A stretch of 64,000 bases of DNA from CAZODA01 sp964578485 (GTDB taxonomy: Bacteria; Bacteroidota; Bacteroidia; Bacteroidales; Marinilabiliaceae): NCBI GenBank assembly GCA_964578485.1, contig CAZODA010000001.1, forward strand, positions 62,001-126,000. The letters are read 5' to 3'. Numbering within the stretch: the first letter of the stretch is position 1; each line of letters starts with the position of its first letter. This document shows positions 36,350 through 44,940 of the stretch, piece after piece. A model generated the notes under the pieces. It had not been told where the DNA came from and did no database searches. It saw only the letters and a list, made by a program, of their open reading frames with translations. The translations under genes were made by a program, and so were the position numbers.

Positions 36350-37510
36350 TTAATCCTTCAAATTAAAAAGTAGTACAACCGGATTGTCTTCTATTTCACT
36401 ATTATCCACTATACTCTTAACTTTATCATAAAACCCATCTAATTTACAGTCATCCTTTAAAACAGTAACATAATATTGCATGTTAAAAATTGATGTTGTC
36501 AATATAATCTGATTTCCGTTAAGCCATTTGGGATAAAATGGAAAGTATCTTGAAATGTTAAGGTTGTGAAATAAATCATAAAATTTGTAGTGCTGTTTGT
36601 TTTTATCGTAAATGAAATAGTCATCATCACCTATTATTCCAATATTAGCAAATAAGTAACTATCAGTTTCACTAATCCATTCAATATTAGTGATTCTACT
36701 TTCATCATTTTCTTTAAATACGAGTTCAACCCGACCTGATGGGTATTTTGCTCTTTTACCTTTAAAATCAAAAACATAATTCGGAAATACCATACCATCT
36801 TTGTCAATTGAAAAGATAGTGTCGCAACCGGAATATATTAATGATACATTATTATTACAAAGTGAATAAGAAGGTTCCTTATTGCCAATAGCAAGTGGTT
36901 CTTTATCAAAAGGTAAATAATATTTAAAGTTTTGGTTTACAATATCGTCAATTAAATATAATCGACTGTTGCCCCACTCTTCCTCATCCCAAATAACATA
37001 TAAATATAAATTGTCATTAAAGAAGAAAATATCATTTGCCCAAATTTTGTTTTTTAAGCCGGATTCTTGGATAAGCGTGCCGTTAAAATCAAATTCTAAA
37101 AATTTCCGTAAGGTCATATCAAATATAATTATAGAAGAATCCCCAACTCCCATTGCACTGATTTCTAAATATTCACCAGGGCCGCGCCCGGTCCTGGATA
37201 TTTTGCTGTGTGTAGAGCCATCCATGTTAAATAAAAATATCGCTCTTGACATATAATCAAAAATTATTATTTTATTGTTTTTAATTTCAATTTTTTCTAT
37301 TTCTCCAATAAGGAATTCTTCTGTTGTTTCCAAAGCAATAATTTGATATGAAGTATCTGTAATTGTAGCAAAATCGAAATATTTCTCGATATTGGAATCA
37401 TCATAAACAAAAGTCCGTATGGAAATATTATTAGTATCGGTTTTATTGCAAGCGAATAAAATCAAAAATAATAAACAACAAAAAGTAAAAAGTATAAAAC
37501 GACTTTTCAT
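36350..37510 (-). CDS. Six-bladed beta-propeller lipoprotein (second copy)
   Basis: The 386-residue lipoprotein has lipobox LFAC (Cys21). The repeated blades (IIIFDYMSRAIFLFNMDG, GRGPGEYLEISAMGVGDSSIIIFD, FLEFDFNGTLIQ) and the GRGPGEY signature match the 6-bladed beta-propeller family common in Bacteroidales (DUF5128/NHL-like). Such proteins lack enzymatic motifs, and a binding role in the periplasm or at the outer membrane is assumed. It is followed after one base by the thioredoxin-like gene and preceded by NVEAL-like copy B with a large inverted repeat between. Confidence 0.82.
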   Translation of the reverse strand: MKSRFILFTFCCLLFLILFACNKTDTNNISIRTFVYDDSNIEKYFDFATITDTSYQIIALETTEEFLIGEIEKIEIKNNKIIIFDYMSRAIFLFNMDGSTHSKISRTGRGPGEYLEISAMGVGDSSIIIFDMTLRKFLEFDFNGTLIQESGLKNKIWANDIFFFNDNLYLYVIWDEEEWGNSRLYLIDDIVNQNFKYYLPFDKEPLAIGNKEPSYSLCNNNVSLIYSGCDTIFSIDKDGMVFPNYVFDFKGKRAKYPSGRVELVFKENDESRITNIEWISETDSYLFANIGIIGDDDYFIYDKNKQHYKFYDLFHNLNISRYFPFYPKWLNGNQIILTTSIFNMQYYVTVLKDDCKLDGFYDKVKSIVDNSEIEDNPVVLLFNLKD

Positions 37511-37616
37511 ATCTTTAAAATTAAATTATAATTGAGATAAATAAGATCCTTCATAAAGTATAATAATTGGATGTTTTCTATAATCTATTCAATAGAATTT
37601 CAATACAATCGAACAT

Positions 37617-37730
37617 CTTAAACACCTTAGGGGCATGTTGCAGATTTTAATTATTAAGGATCAGGAGTTAAGAAATAGCCTAATAAAACTCAATTAAATA
37701 AATAAAATCAATGCCCCTAAAGTGTTTAAA
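37617..37730. repeat. 114-bp element bounded by 20-bp inverted repeats
   Basis: The arms at 37617-37636 (containing CACCTTAGGGGCAT) and 37711-37730 (containing ATGCCCCTAAAGTG) are reverse complements at 18 of 20 positions. The 74 bp between them are AT-rich and non-coding. It ends 8 bp past the copy B stop codon, between the peptide and the propeller gene. It may be a large attenuator hairpin or a MITE-like insertion; no target-site duplication was recognised. Confidence 0.55.
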
Positions 37731-37738
37731 GTACTTCC

Positions 37739-38125
37739 TCAATTATTTGTAACTCTACAACTATAAACAGTACATCCATTTCCTGATCTAGGGCAATTTT
37801 CTTTCAATCCACCAACTTTTGATACGGTAAATCCTACACCAGCCTCTATTATATCTTCACTAGTTTCAATTATATTCCCTGAAAGATCCATTTTAACAAA
37901 TAATGTACAAAATTTGGGATTTCCGCCCTTGTCAGGGTAATGAAATAAACCACCCCAGTTAGAGTTATTCTCCCCTTGCGCCTGCGCCATTATAGTTATT
38001 GCATCAAGTGAGATATCATCTGCATTTTTATTTTGCAATAAATTTATATTAAAAACTGCGGCTGCTGCAAATAATATTGTTCCATTCAGGAAAATGAAAG
38101 TTTTATTTTTTGAGCTTAAAAGAAT
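37739..38125 (-). CDS. NVEAL-like exported peptide, copy B, no recognisable start codon
   Basis: The open frame holds a mature region of about 85 residues with NADDISLDAITIMAQAQGE, the NVEAL-type block, and four cysteines (KFCTLF, ENCPRSG, NGCTVYSC). Upstream, in frame to the stop at 38126-38128, lies a hydrophobic segment (FLNGTILFAAAAVFNINLLQNK) nearly identical to the signal peptide of copy A. The ATG of copy A is absent and there is no ATG, GTG or TTG before the TTG at 38036-38038, which would remove the signal. ATT or CTG initiation, or loss of function, are the options. The frame begins 15 bp after the first propeller gene, so coupling is possible. Confidence 0.6.
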   Translation of the reverse strand: MLLSSKNKTFIFLNGTILFAAAAVFNINLLQNKNADDISLDAITIMAQAQGENNSNWGGLFHYPDKGGNPKFCTLFVKMDLSGNIIETSEDIIEAGVGFTVSKVGGLKENCPRSGNGCTVYSCRVTNN

Positions 38126-38140
38126 TCAAATAAACTAGGG

Positions 38141-39235
38141 TTATTCACTTTTTTCATCTAAATTAATATTCAATCTTTGCCAAACATAAGATTCTAATGA
38201 ACTATTCACATTAATTGCATATATTTTTCCATTATGTGCCGAAAGGATTTCACCTCCTTTTTCTAATGCAATAGCTTTATGTGTTTTCAACAAATTAAAA
38301 TCATAGTCAAAAATATAAGTCTTAATTTTTCTTTTTGTGGCATCCTTATAATTTAAACCATCCATTACAACTCGCCCCACTTTTGTCCGCAGAATAATAT
38401 ATGATTCTGCAGGATAAATGCCCGTAACAATGTCTGAGCCATATATGTATTGAATGCTTTTTTGATTGGCAATAAAATCATTTATTTCAACTGACAACTT
38501 TTCAAAATGAAAATCAGGATCTATTATTTCCTTAGTAATTACTAAATCTTCATTGGTTAAATCAATAACTGAAATATTAGGGTAGCTAACTTGAGTATAA
38601 TACAACATGTTGCCATTGATGCACATACCTCTTGTGATATCTCTCATGTTTAGAATAATATGCTCAGTTGAAGCTGTACCTAAGTTATGGTTTTTAAATT
38701 TGTCTTCATCAAGATCGAAAATTGAAATTAATCCTTTGTCAATATCTCCTGTATTATTGTAGCAATATGCATAGTTTTCGTAAATATGAAAATCTTTAAT
38801 ATTAGTATCCAAATTATATTGTTTAACCGGTGACCCATTTAGGTCGAATACAATAATTCGACGCAATTCAGAACACCAAATAAAAAACTCATCATGATGA
38901 TATCTGACTATTGAAGGGTTCAGAAACTCGTTAGGACCTCTACCTACGGTTCCGATTTCCAGAATTTGACTTCCTGATTTATCAAAAACAATAACTTGAG
39001 GAGGCTTTGTTGAAGAAATGACTAAAGAACTGTCACCAATAATATCCATAGACTTAATTTCGCCTATAACTCGTGGAGTATTTTCAAGCTCACTAATAAA
39101 TTCATATTTAATTTTTGCAGTTGTAACTTTTTCATTATTTACGAAAATAATATTATCATTTTTTTGGATAGTTGTACATGCCATCCCTATAAAAACTATT
39201 GATAGCAAAAAAACTTGTTGTGTGTTTTTCATCAT
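38141..39235 (-). CDS. Six-bladed beta-propeller lipoprotein (first copy)
   Basis: The 364-residue lipoprotein has lipobox GMAC (Cys20). The blade signature VIVFDKSGSQILEIGTVGRGPNEFLNPSIVRY, RRIIVFDLNGSPVKQYNL and YAYCYNNTGDIDKGLISIFDLDEDKF match the Bacteroidales 6-bladed beta-propeller family. It is related to, but clearly diverged from, the second copy at 36350-37510. It lies between NVEAL-like copies A and B in what looks like one minus-strand transcription unit. The function is unknown; binding of a peptide or glycan is conceivable. Confidence 0.82.
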   Translation of the reverse strand: MMKNTQQVFLLSIVFIGMACTTIQKNDNIIFVNNEKVTTAKIKYEFISELENTPRVIGEIKSMDIIGDSSLVISSTKPPQVIVFDKSGSQILEIGTVGRGPNEFLNPSIVRYHHDEFFIWCSELRRIIVFDLNGSPVKQYNLDTNIKDFHIYENYAYCYNNTGDIDKGLISIFDLDEDKFKNHNLGTASTEHIILNMRDITRGMCINGNMLYYTQVSYPNISVIDLTNEDLVITKEIIDPDFHFEKLSVEINDFIANQKSIQYIYGSDIVTGIYPAESYIILRTKVGRVVMDGLNYKDATKRKIKTYIFDYDFNLLKTHKAIALEKGGEILSAHNGKIYAINVNSSLESYVWQRLNINLDEKSE

Positions 39236-39264
39236 AATATAAGGTGATTTTTTCTTTGAAGTAT

Positions 39265-39288
39265 TGGGATAGCTTATGCGCTATCCCA
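39265..39288 (-). promoter_or_regulatory. Stem-loop between peptide copy A and the first propeller gene
   Basis: A perfect 9-bp stem (TGGGATAGC / GCTATCCCA) with a 6-nt loop sits in the 75-bp gap. It has no long T-run, which suits a partial terminator or 3'-end stabiliser that would give more peptide mRNA than propeller mRNA. Confidence 0.55.
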
Positions 39289-39310
39289 TTATAACAAAAA
39301 GTTCAATGAT

Positions 39311-39598
39311 TTATTTCCAGAAGCAGATAGGACAAATGTAATTCCCATCTGTGGAACATATAACCTTTGCTCCAATATTCCCAGTCCCAAGTTCACCTTC
39401 ATAGGTAACATTCCAAATCGGATCACAAATATTTGCATGTCCTCCTCCTCCAGTCTCTCCATCATGCGCCTGCGCCATTATAGTTATTGCATCAAGTGAG
39501 ATATCGCTTGCATCTTTGTTTTGCAATAAATTTATATTAAATACTGCGGCCGCTGCAAATAATATTGCTATGCTGCCAAAAATGATTTTTCTTTTCAT
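39311..39598 (-). CDS. NVEAL-like exported peptide, copy A (intact)
   Basis: The 95-residue product starts at the ATG at 39598 (MKRKIIFGSIAILFAAAAVFN), a signal peptide; the frame continuing to 39643 adds residues unlike a start. The block SDISLDAITIMAQAHDGE corresponds to the SDISLANVEALA block of the Bacteroidales NVEAL family (PF14055, from memory). After a Gly-rich stretch the tail has four cysteines (ICDP, VICS, YICPIC). The family is of unknown function. As first gene of the cassette it is followed by a stem-loop and a propeller lipoprotein gene. Confidence 0.75.
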   Translation of the reverse strand: MKRKIIFGSIAILFAAAAVFNINLLQNKDASDISLDAITIMAQAHDGETGGGGHANICDPIWNVTYEGELGTGNIGAKVICSTDGNYICPICFWK

Positions 39599-39643
39599 AT
39601 TAAATAAAATTTTAATGATGCTTGTTTCGTGTATTTTAAGCAT

Positions 39644-40904
39644 CTTGTTTTTAAAAATAAGAAAGATTACTTGCCTTGCTAAGTAGATCTTACGCAGAGA
39701 TGAAGAAACACTTGCGCTTTGCTTTTAAAATTTAATTACCTTTGTCAGGTAAGGCCCAAGAATTTGGAATATTACCGACAATTAATTCATAAGCTCATTA
39801 CCCCCTTTCTTTTTGAAAGGGAGGCGGAAGAGGAAGCGGTAGCTACGGAGCTTGATAGCTTCCTCTTCTTTTTCCCAATTAATAGATAATTATATTTCAC
39901 CATTTCAAACTGTAGAGACGCGATCAATCGCATTCTTTTTACGATTGATCGCGTCTTTATTGTGGTTAGAAACAATATAAGCATAGCATGATGCGCCTCT
40001 TCTGAATAAAAAAAAGCACAGGAATCTCTATTATCATTAATGAATAGCCAGCCCGGAAAAAGGACAGTATTTACGAAACTGTTAAAAGAATTATTTTCTA
40101 CTGCAGGCTTAGGACTAGCAACAGAAAAATTCTTGAGAAAGAAATATGGATAAAAGAAGTATTGGATTTGGTCAAGCATAATGAGCCGGGATTAAATTAG
40201 TATTTAAGGCTTATTTTTTCATTTAATTTTAATAATAAAGACAAATATAAATAAACATTTCATAAAGAACAAGGCATCAGTCATCAGTACTCGGTTATCA
40301 ATTATCATCTATTGTTTATTGATCATTGTTTATTGATCATTGTTTGGAAATAGATACTACGCCCTTGCAGGGCTAAGAGAGGGGAGGATATTCTTTACAT
40401 AGGGCTACGCTTCGCTTCACCCTAACCTGTCCCGCCGAGGCTTGCCGAATGCGGGATGCTATGGTCTTGCGCCCTTTCAGGGCTGATTAAAAGTTTAATC
40501 TTCTAATCCACTAATTAACAAATCTGCTAATCAAAAAACCGCAACCCTTCCCGTTGCAAACGGGATTTCGCTTCGCTCAAAAACCCTAAACTCAAAACGG
40601 ACACGACATGTCATGTCCCTACAGATCACTGATAACTAAACCTCTCTAAACGACGTAGTCCTCAACCATTCTAAACATTCCACTGAATCATTGTTTATTG
40701 ATCATTGTTCATTGTTGACTGATCATTGTTGACTGTTTAAAAAGGCCCGATAAAATTTGTTAATTATTCAGGGAAAGGTCATATTTGATATGAGATTAAC
40801 ATTTTTTCATTTTTCTTTAATTTATCTTTCAATTTATTGCGGGTTTAACTGTATTTGGTATAAATTTTGCAATGGTTTAATTAAACCAATGAGGAGGGGA
40901 AACC
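39644..40904. repeat. Repeat-rich, gene-poor region
   Basis: About 1.26 kb without a credible gene. It holds a 15-bp-arm inverted repeat at 39916-39956, a GAAGAGGAAGC/GCTTCCTCTTC hairpin near 39828-39876, tandem TTATTGATCATTGTT units at about 40310-40345 and 40690-40735, GC-rich CCTTGCAGGGC-like palindromes near 40371 and 40470, and a CGGGATTTCGCTTCGCTC...ACGACATGTCATGTCCC block at about 40561-40624 that recurs inverted near 63.0 kb. The frame at 39787-40179 (-) is low-complexity and overlaps these repeats. Candidate fragments on the plus strand (40040-40198) are too short to name. Confidence 0.6.
39916..39956. repeat. Inverted repeat with perfect 15-bp arms
   Basis: AGACGCGATCAATCG (39916-39930) and its exact reverse complement (39942-39956) flank an 11-bp T-rich centre. 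The flanks GTAG and TTT match the palindrome at 35517-35543, so the two belong to one dispersed palindromic family with variable inner sequence. Confidence 0.7.
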
Positions 40905-42707
40905 ATGAGAGCTTTAAATTTTACATTCACTTTAGTACTTATAGCAGTACTTTCATCCTGCGGTTCAAGTCGTTTAGCGGGTCCCGGTGTATATTATGAT
41001 GACATTTATTATATTCCCGGAACCAGTCGTGAGAATGTACATCAGGCATTTGCATCTGTACCGTCTCTTACGCGTAACGAGCAAAAATCTGAACAGCAGG
41101 CTTTGGCTGATCAAAGGAGAGAATACGACAGAAGTGATCGCGGCAGAAACCAACAGGATATGCGTGATTTCACCGGTATTCAGGAAGAGTATGCTTCAAT
41201 ACTTGCTAATAGCGATTTACAAGAAACAGACACATTGTTATATTACAATGATGAAACGGGCTATTGGGTTGATGGTTTTGAAGGTTCACAGATGGATAGG
41301 GATTATGCAGAAAGGATTATTCGTTTCCATGGTCCTTACATTCGCATTCCATATTATTCTCCATTTTACAGTGAGGTAGTCTTTTACAATCATTACGATT
41401 GGAATGTATATATTGATGGGCCGTATGCCTATGCAATACCTACATGGACCAACAGATGGTATAACAACTATTATTATTACGATTGGTACAGACCATTTAA
41501 CTGGCATATAGGCTGGTCATATGGTTATCCATATCATGGTGGTTATTTTGGATTTAATTGGGGATTTAACTGGGGATATTATTCACCATATTATTCCTGG
41601 TATAACCGGCACTCTCCCTATTATTGGCATTCACCATATTATTGGCACTCACCGTATTATTGGGGAGGATACCATTCATATTATTCCTATTATCCTTCTT
41701 ATAGCAAGCCTTATAATCACAGACCTTTATCCCCTACTTCAGAAGTTTACAGTGGGATGCGTGGAAGTTTAAGCAGCGACAGCAGAGGATCAACAAGTAG
41801 CAATGTTGCTCCCCGAGCTCCTGTTAGCAGAGGAAGCTCTGCCACTTCTACTGTCGATCGTCGTGATTCACGTACGACAAGTACTGAAACGGGAGAAAGG
41901 CCTTCAAGAATAAGTGGTACCCCTTCCGGAAGTATGGCAAGAGGTACAGGAGACAACGAAACAAGTACTGAATTGAGATCAGGAAGGGATAATACAGCTA
42001 CCACAAGTGAAGACAGAAGCAGAGTACGCAGTAGCTATACTCCTACCTATTCACAGCCTGAAGATAATACCCGACCTACTTATAACAGGGCGAGCTATAC
42101 CAGGATAAGCAATGCACCTACAAGGCAAAGTGCCGGCACAGTACAAAGAACAGAAGCTGCGGGTGGCAGACAAAGTACAGGAACGGTACAGCGTAGCTCA
42201 AGTTCTACAGACAGACAAAGTACAGGAACGGTACAGCGCAGCTCAAGTTCTACAGACAGACAAAGTAGTGGTTCGGTACAAGGTGCTGCAAGTCCTACCG
42301 GAAGGCAAAGCACCGGTACAGTTCAGGGCAGCAGCAATACTAATCGTCAGGCACCGGCAACAAACAATGCCGGACAACAACAAAGAAGGACAATTCAATC
42401 TGCTCCGGCAAGAACTCCGTCACAATCTTCCGGATCAGTATCAGGCACTCGACAGACAGCTCCTACCACTTATCAGCGGGGAAGCAGTTCGTCATCTTTA
42501 AAATCAACAGTAACACAACCACCGACAAGATCTACTACTAGTCCATCAAGCAGACCATCTACACCATCACGGTCAGTAGCACCTTCTTCCTCCGGAAGCA
42601 GGAGTTCCTCACCGGCAATCAGATCGGGAGGCAGCAGTAGCTCACCTTCAAGAAGCTCCGGCTCATCATCAGGAGGTGGTGGAGGTTCCAGAGGCGGACG
42701 ACGGTAA
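40905..42707 (+). CDS. Low-complexity lipoprotein with aromatic and Ser/Thr/Arg-rich repeats
   Basis: The 600-residue lipoprotein has lipobox LSSC (Cys19) and a clear ribosome-binding sequence (GAGGAGG just upstream of the ATG). Residues about 110-260 are very rich in Tyr, Trp and His (HSPYYWHSPYYWHSPYYW); residues about 285-600 are Ser, Thr, Arg and Gln rich. Five tandem 15-residue units (consensus RQSTGTVQRSSSSTD) lie at residues 407-480. It is recognisable as the vitellogenin-like type of Bacteroidota hypothetical proteins. A surface or matrix role is inferred from composition only. It is upstream of a FadL-like porin on the same strand with a hairpin between. Confidence 0.75.
   Translation: MRALNFTFTLVLIAVLSSCGSSRLAGPGVYYDDIYYIPGTSRENVHQAFASVPSLTRNEQKSEQQALADQRREYDRSDRGRNQQDMRDFTGIQEEYASILANSDLQETDTLLYYNDETGYWVDGFEGSQMDRDYAERIIRFHGPYIRIPYYSPFYSEVVFYNHYDWNVYIDGPYAYAIPTWTNRWYNNYYYYDWYRPFNWHIGWSYGYPYHGGYFGFNWGFNWGYYSPYYSWYNRHSPYYWHSPYYWHSPYYWGGYHSYYSYYPSYSKPYNHRPLSPTSEVYSGMRGSLSSDSRGSTSSNVAPRAPVSRGSSATSTVDRRDSRTTSTETGERPSRISGTPSGSMARGTGDNETSTELRSGRDNTATTSEDRSRVRSSYTPTYSQPEDNTRPTYNRASYTRISNAPTRQSAGTVQRTEAAGGRQSTGTVQRSSSSTDRQSTGTVQRSSSSTDRQSSGSVQGAASPTGRQSTGTVQGSSNTNRQAPATNNAGQQQRRTIQSAPARTPSQSSGSVSGTRQTAPTTYQRGSSSSSLKSTVTQPPTRSTTSPSSRPSTPSRSVAPSSSGSRSSSPAIRSGGSSSSPSRSSGSSSGGGGGSRGGRR
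42123..42342 (+). repeat. 45-bp in-frame tandem repeat inside the low-complexity lipoprotein gene
   Basis: About five copies of a 45-bp unit encode the 15-residue motif. The second and third copies are almost identical at DNA level (one base differs in the compared stretch), so copy number may change by slippage or recombination. Confidence 0.8.
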
Positions 42708-42740
42708 CAACATAATTAAAACCGAAAAACTGAATGTTTT

Positions 42741-42763
42741 CCCCCGGCCATAAAGGCCGGGGT
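42741..42763 (+). terminator. GC-rich hairpin between the lipoprotein and FadL-like genes
   Basis: CCCCGGCC / GGCCGGGG with a 5-nt loop, 34 bp after the stop codon at 42707. There is no long T-run, so termination may be incomplete. Confidence 0.6.
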
Positions 42764-42813
42764 GTAACATTCTATAAATTTTCAAATTAAATCATCCTTA
42801 AAATACATGTCCC

Positions 42814-44541
42814 ATGAAAAAATATTTTTCAATTTTGGCCATATTATCCTTAGCAATATTTTCCTCGGCACAAACTTCGGAAGATGCTATTCGTACCTCT
42901 ATGGATCAGCCTACCGGTACAGCGAGAAGTATTGCTTTAGGAGGAGCAATGGGTTCTCTAGGTGGGGATCTTACAAGCATTGCTATCAATCCTGCAGGAA
43001 TAGCGGTTTACCGTAGTAGCGAATTTACCTTTACTCCATCATTTCGTTATAATCAGACAAAAGCCGATTATTACGGGCTTCAAAATGATGATGACAAGAT
43101 TACACTTCCTTTTCAGCAGGTAGGATATGTTGGAACTTTTAAACCTCTATATGAAAGTTCAACCGGTCCTGTAAGCACACATTTTTCTATTAATTATACC
43201 AGGAATAACAACTATTCGACCAATACATTTATTCAGGGAGATAATATCCAGTCATCCCTTCTCGATATGTTTACTTATAATGCCAACATTGGCTTATGGG
43301 ATAATCTTTATGAGAGGCTTGTATATGATGCCTTTTTATTAGATGCAAATCCTTTTGCAAACGAGGTGGCCGATAAGTTTCCAAATGAGTCGGACGGTTA
43401 TCGTTATGATTATTTAAATGGTTTCGAATATAACAGAATTAATATTGCGGATAATACGGGAGCTCCTAAATTCGAACTGGCTATTCCGCAGTGGGGGCCT
43501 CTTAATGGTATCAATCAAACGAGACTCTTAAGTGAAAAAGGATACTCGGGTGAATTTAGTATGGCAGCCGGTGTTAATTATTCCAACAGCTTATATCTTG
43601 GTGCATCAATAGGAGTACCAACTTTCACTTATACAAAGCAAATGGAGCATTATGAAGAGATAGCAGGTGGAAGGCATAATTATGCCAATTTTCCTGAAGG
43701 TTTGGAAGTGGAAGGGTATTATGAATACAGGGCGAACGAATCTGATTATCTGTATCAGGAGTTTGATGAAGATGGTTTTTTTGGTTTAGATGACTACACC
43801 TTCAGAGAAAAACTTGAAAGCAATGGTACCGGAATCAACATAAAAGCAGGTGCTATTTTTAAACCCGTAGATGCTTTAAGAATAGGAGCTGCTATTCATT
43901 CCCCAACTTTTTACAATATAAACAGCGACTATACCACACAAATTATTGCCAATCAATTTATAATTGAATTAAGTGAAGATGAAAGCACTTATTTATTTGG
44001 CAATCTCGATCCTTACAACGAAAAAAGATATGCTGAAAGCAGTTACAATTTCAGAACACCATTTAAAGCAATAGCGAGCTTATCCTATGTGTTTACAAAT
44101 AAAGGTTTAATCAGTGCCGACTATGAATATACAGATTATACAAATATGCAATATCGTAGTAAAGGATCTAACAAAGATGAGAAAGAAGCTGTTTCATATC
44201 GCAATGACGTAATAAAAAACACTTTCAGGGCAACTCACAATCTAAGGTTTGGCGCAGAATTTCGTCCGCTTGAAACTATTACTTTTCGTGGTGGTTATGC
44301 AAATACCCAGAGCCCTTACAAATCGGATCATTTTAAACATAAGGACAGTAACCAAAGCTATTCTTTGGGCTTAGGTTATCGTATGCAAAATATGTTTATT
44401 GATTTTGCTTATTCATTGAGGAATCAAAAATATGAGTACTCAATGTATTATGCTCCGCATATAATGGATGAAGCGCAGGAGACAGTATCAATAGAGCAAA
44501 ACACACATTTATTTGCTGTTACTTTGGGATGGAGATTTTAA
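42814..44541 (+). CDS. OmpP1/FadL-family outer membrane transporter
   Basis: The 575-residue product has a signal peptide (MKKYFSILAILSLAIFSSAQ). The mature N-terminus MDQPTGTARSIALGGAMGSLGGDLTSIAINPAGIAVYRSSEF is the hatch region of FadL-like porins (NPAGI signature). The rest shows the alternating pattern of a beta-barrel, ending in the aromatic TLGWRF. FadL-type proteins import long-chain fatty acids or other hydrophobic compounds. Its stop overlaps the stop of the convergent PG0541-like gene by 4 bp. Confidence 0.9.
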   Translation: MKKYFSILAILSLAIFSSAQTSEDAIRTSMDQPTGTARSIALGGAMGSLGGDLTSIAINPAGIAVYRSSEFTFTPSFRYNQTKADYYGLQNDDDKITLPFQQVGYVGTFKPLYESSTGPVSTHFSINYTRNNNYSTNTFIQGDNIQSSLLDMFTYNANIGLWDNLYERLVYDAFLLDANPFANEVADKFPNESDGYRYDYLNGFEYNRINIADNTGAPKFELAIPQWGPLNGINQTRLLSEKGYSGEFSMAAGVNYSNSLYLGASIGVPTFTYTKQMEHYEEIAGGRHNYANFPEGLEVEGYYEYRANESDYLYQEFDEDGFFGLDDYTFREKLESNGTGINIKAGAIFKPVDALRIGAAIHSPTFYNINSDYTTQIIANQFIIELSEDESTYLFGNLDPYNEKRYAESSYNFRTPFKAIASLSYVFTNKGLISADYEYTDYTNMQYRSKGSNKDEKEAVSYRNDVIKNTFRATHNLRFGAEFRPLETITFRGGYANTQSPYKSDHFKHKDSNQSYSLGLGYRMQNMFIDFAYSLRNQKYEYSMYYAPHIMDEAQETVSIEQNTHLFAVTLGWRF

Positions 44542-44831
44542 AGTGCATCTTCAATATTCCATACATAGGCTTTTAAGCCTTGCATCTTAGTGTTAGCATC
44601 CAATCTCCTTAGTTTATCCAATAAGTCCTGAACTTTAGCGGCAGGAACTATTGTTAAGATAGAATCATTTAAAGCAGGCCAGGTATGTGTACCCAAATGA
44701 GGTTCACCATCCCGGCTTCCTCTTCCTTGTACACGTGTCCAACGGGTAAATCCACGAATTTCCATTTCGTCAAGTAAGAATTCAATTTTTTCGGTCAGAG
44801 CCTGGTTATTTGAAATAAAAACAGCTTTCAT
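44538..44831 (-). CDS. PG0541-like RND transporter-associated small protein
   Basis: This is a 97-residue cytoplasmic protein. KAVFISNNQALTEKIEFLLDEMEIRGFTRW, GRGSRDGEPHLGTHTWPALNDSILTIVP and KLRRLDANTKMQGLKAYVW match a family regularly found next to RND efflux genes in Bacteroidota (PG0541-type, with a PII/DUF3240-like ferredoxin fold). It lies 109 bp behind the RND pump gene with a terminator between, and would be expressed by read-through or its own promoter. A regulatory role on the pump is inferred from conserved linkage. Confidence 0.8.
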   Translation of the reverse strand: MKAVFISNNQALTEKIEFLLDEMEIRGFTRWTRVQGRGSRDGEPHLGTHTWPALNDSILTIVPAAKVQDLLDKLRRLDANTKMQGLKAYVWNIEDAL

Positions 44832-44885
44832 CAGAATAATAATTAATTTAATGATAGAACTTACTCTTCAAACACAATAAATTGA

Positions 44886-44930
44886 GATAAAAAATTATTC
44901 AATCTGTGATTTAAAATCACAGATTGAATA
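44886..44930 (-). terminator. Rho-independent terminator after the RND pump gene
   Basis: A nearly perfect palindrome (ATTCAATCTGTGATTT / AAATCACAGATTGAAT, 44897-44929) begins 12 bp past the stop codon at 44941 and is followed on the minus strand by a T-run (44886-44896). Confidence 0.8.
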
Positions 44931-44940
44931 AAAACTTATC

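Noticed and set aside
39787..40179. 130-codon minus-strand frame
   Set aside because: Covers repeats and hairpins, ends in a low-complexity Ser/Lys stretch, and shows no coherent domain.
40040..40198. Possible gene fragments on the plus strand (37-residue frame from ATG 40040 and a shifted frame ending EVLDLVKHNEPGLN)
   Set aside because: Protein-like in texture but too short and split between frames to assign; may be a decayed gene.
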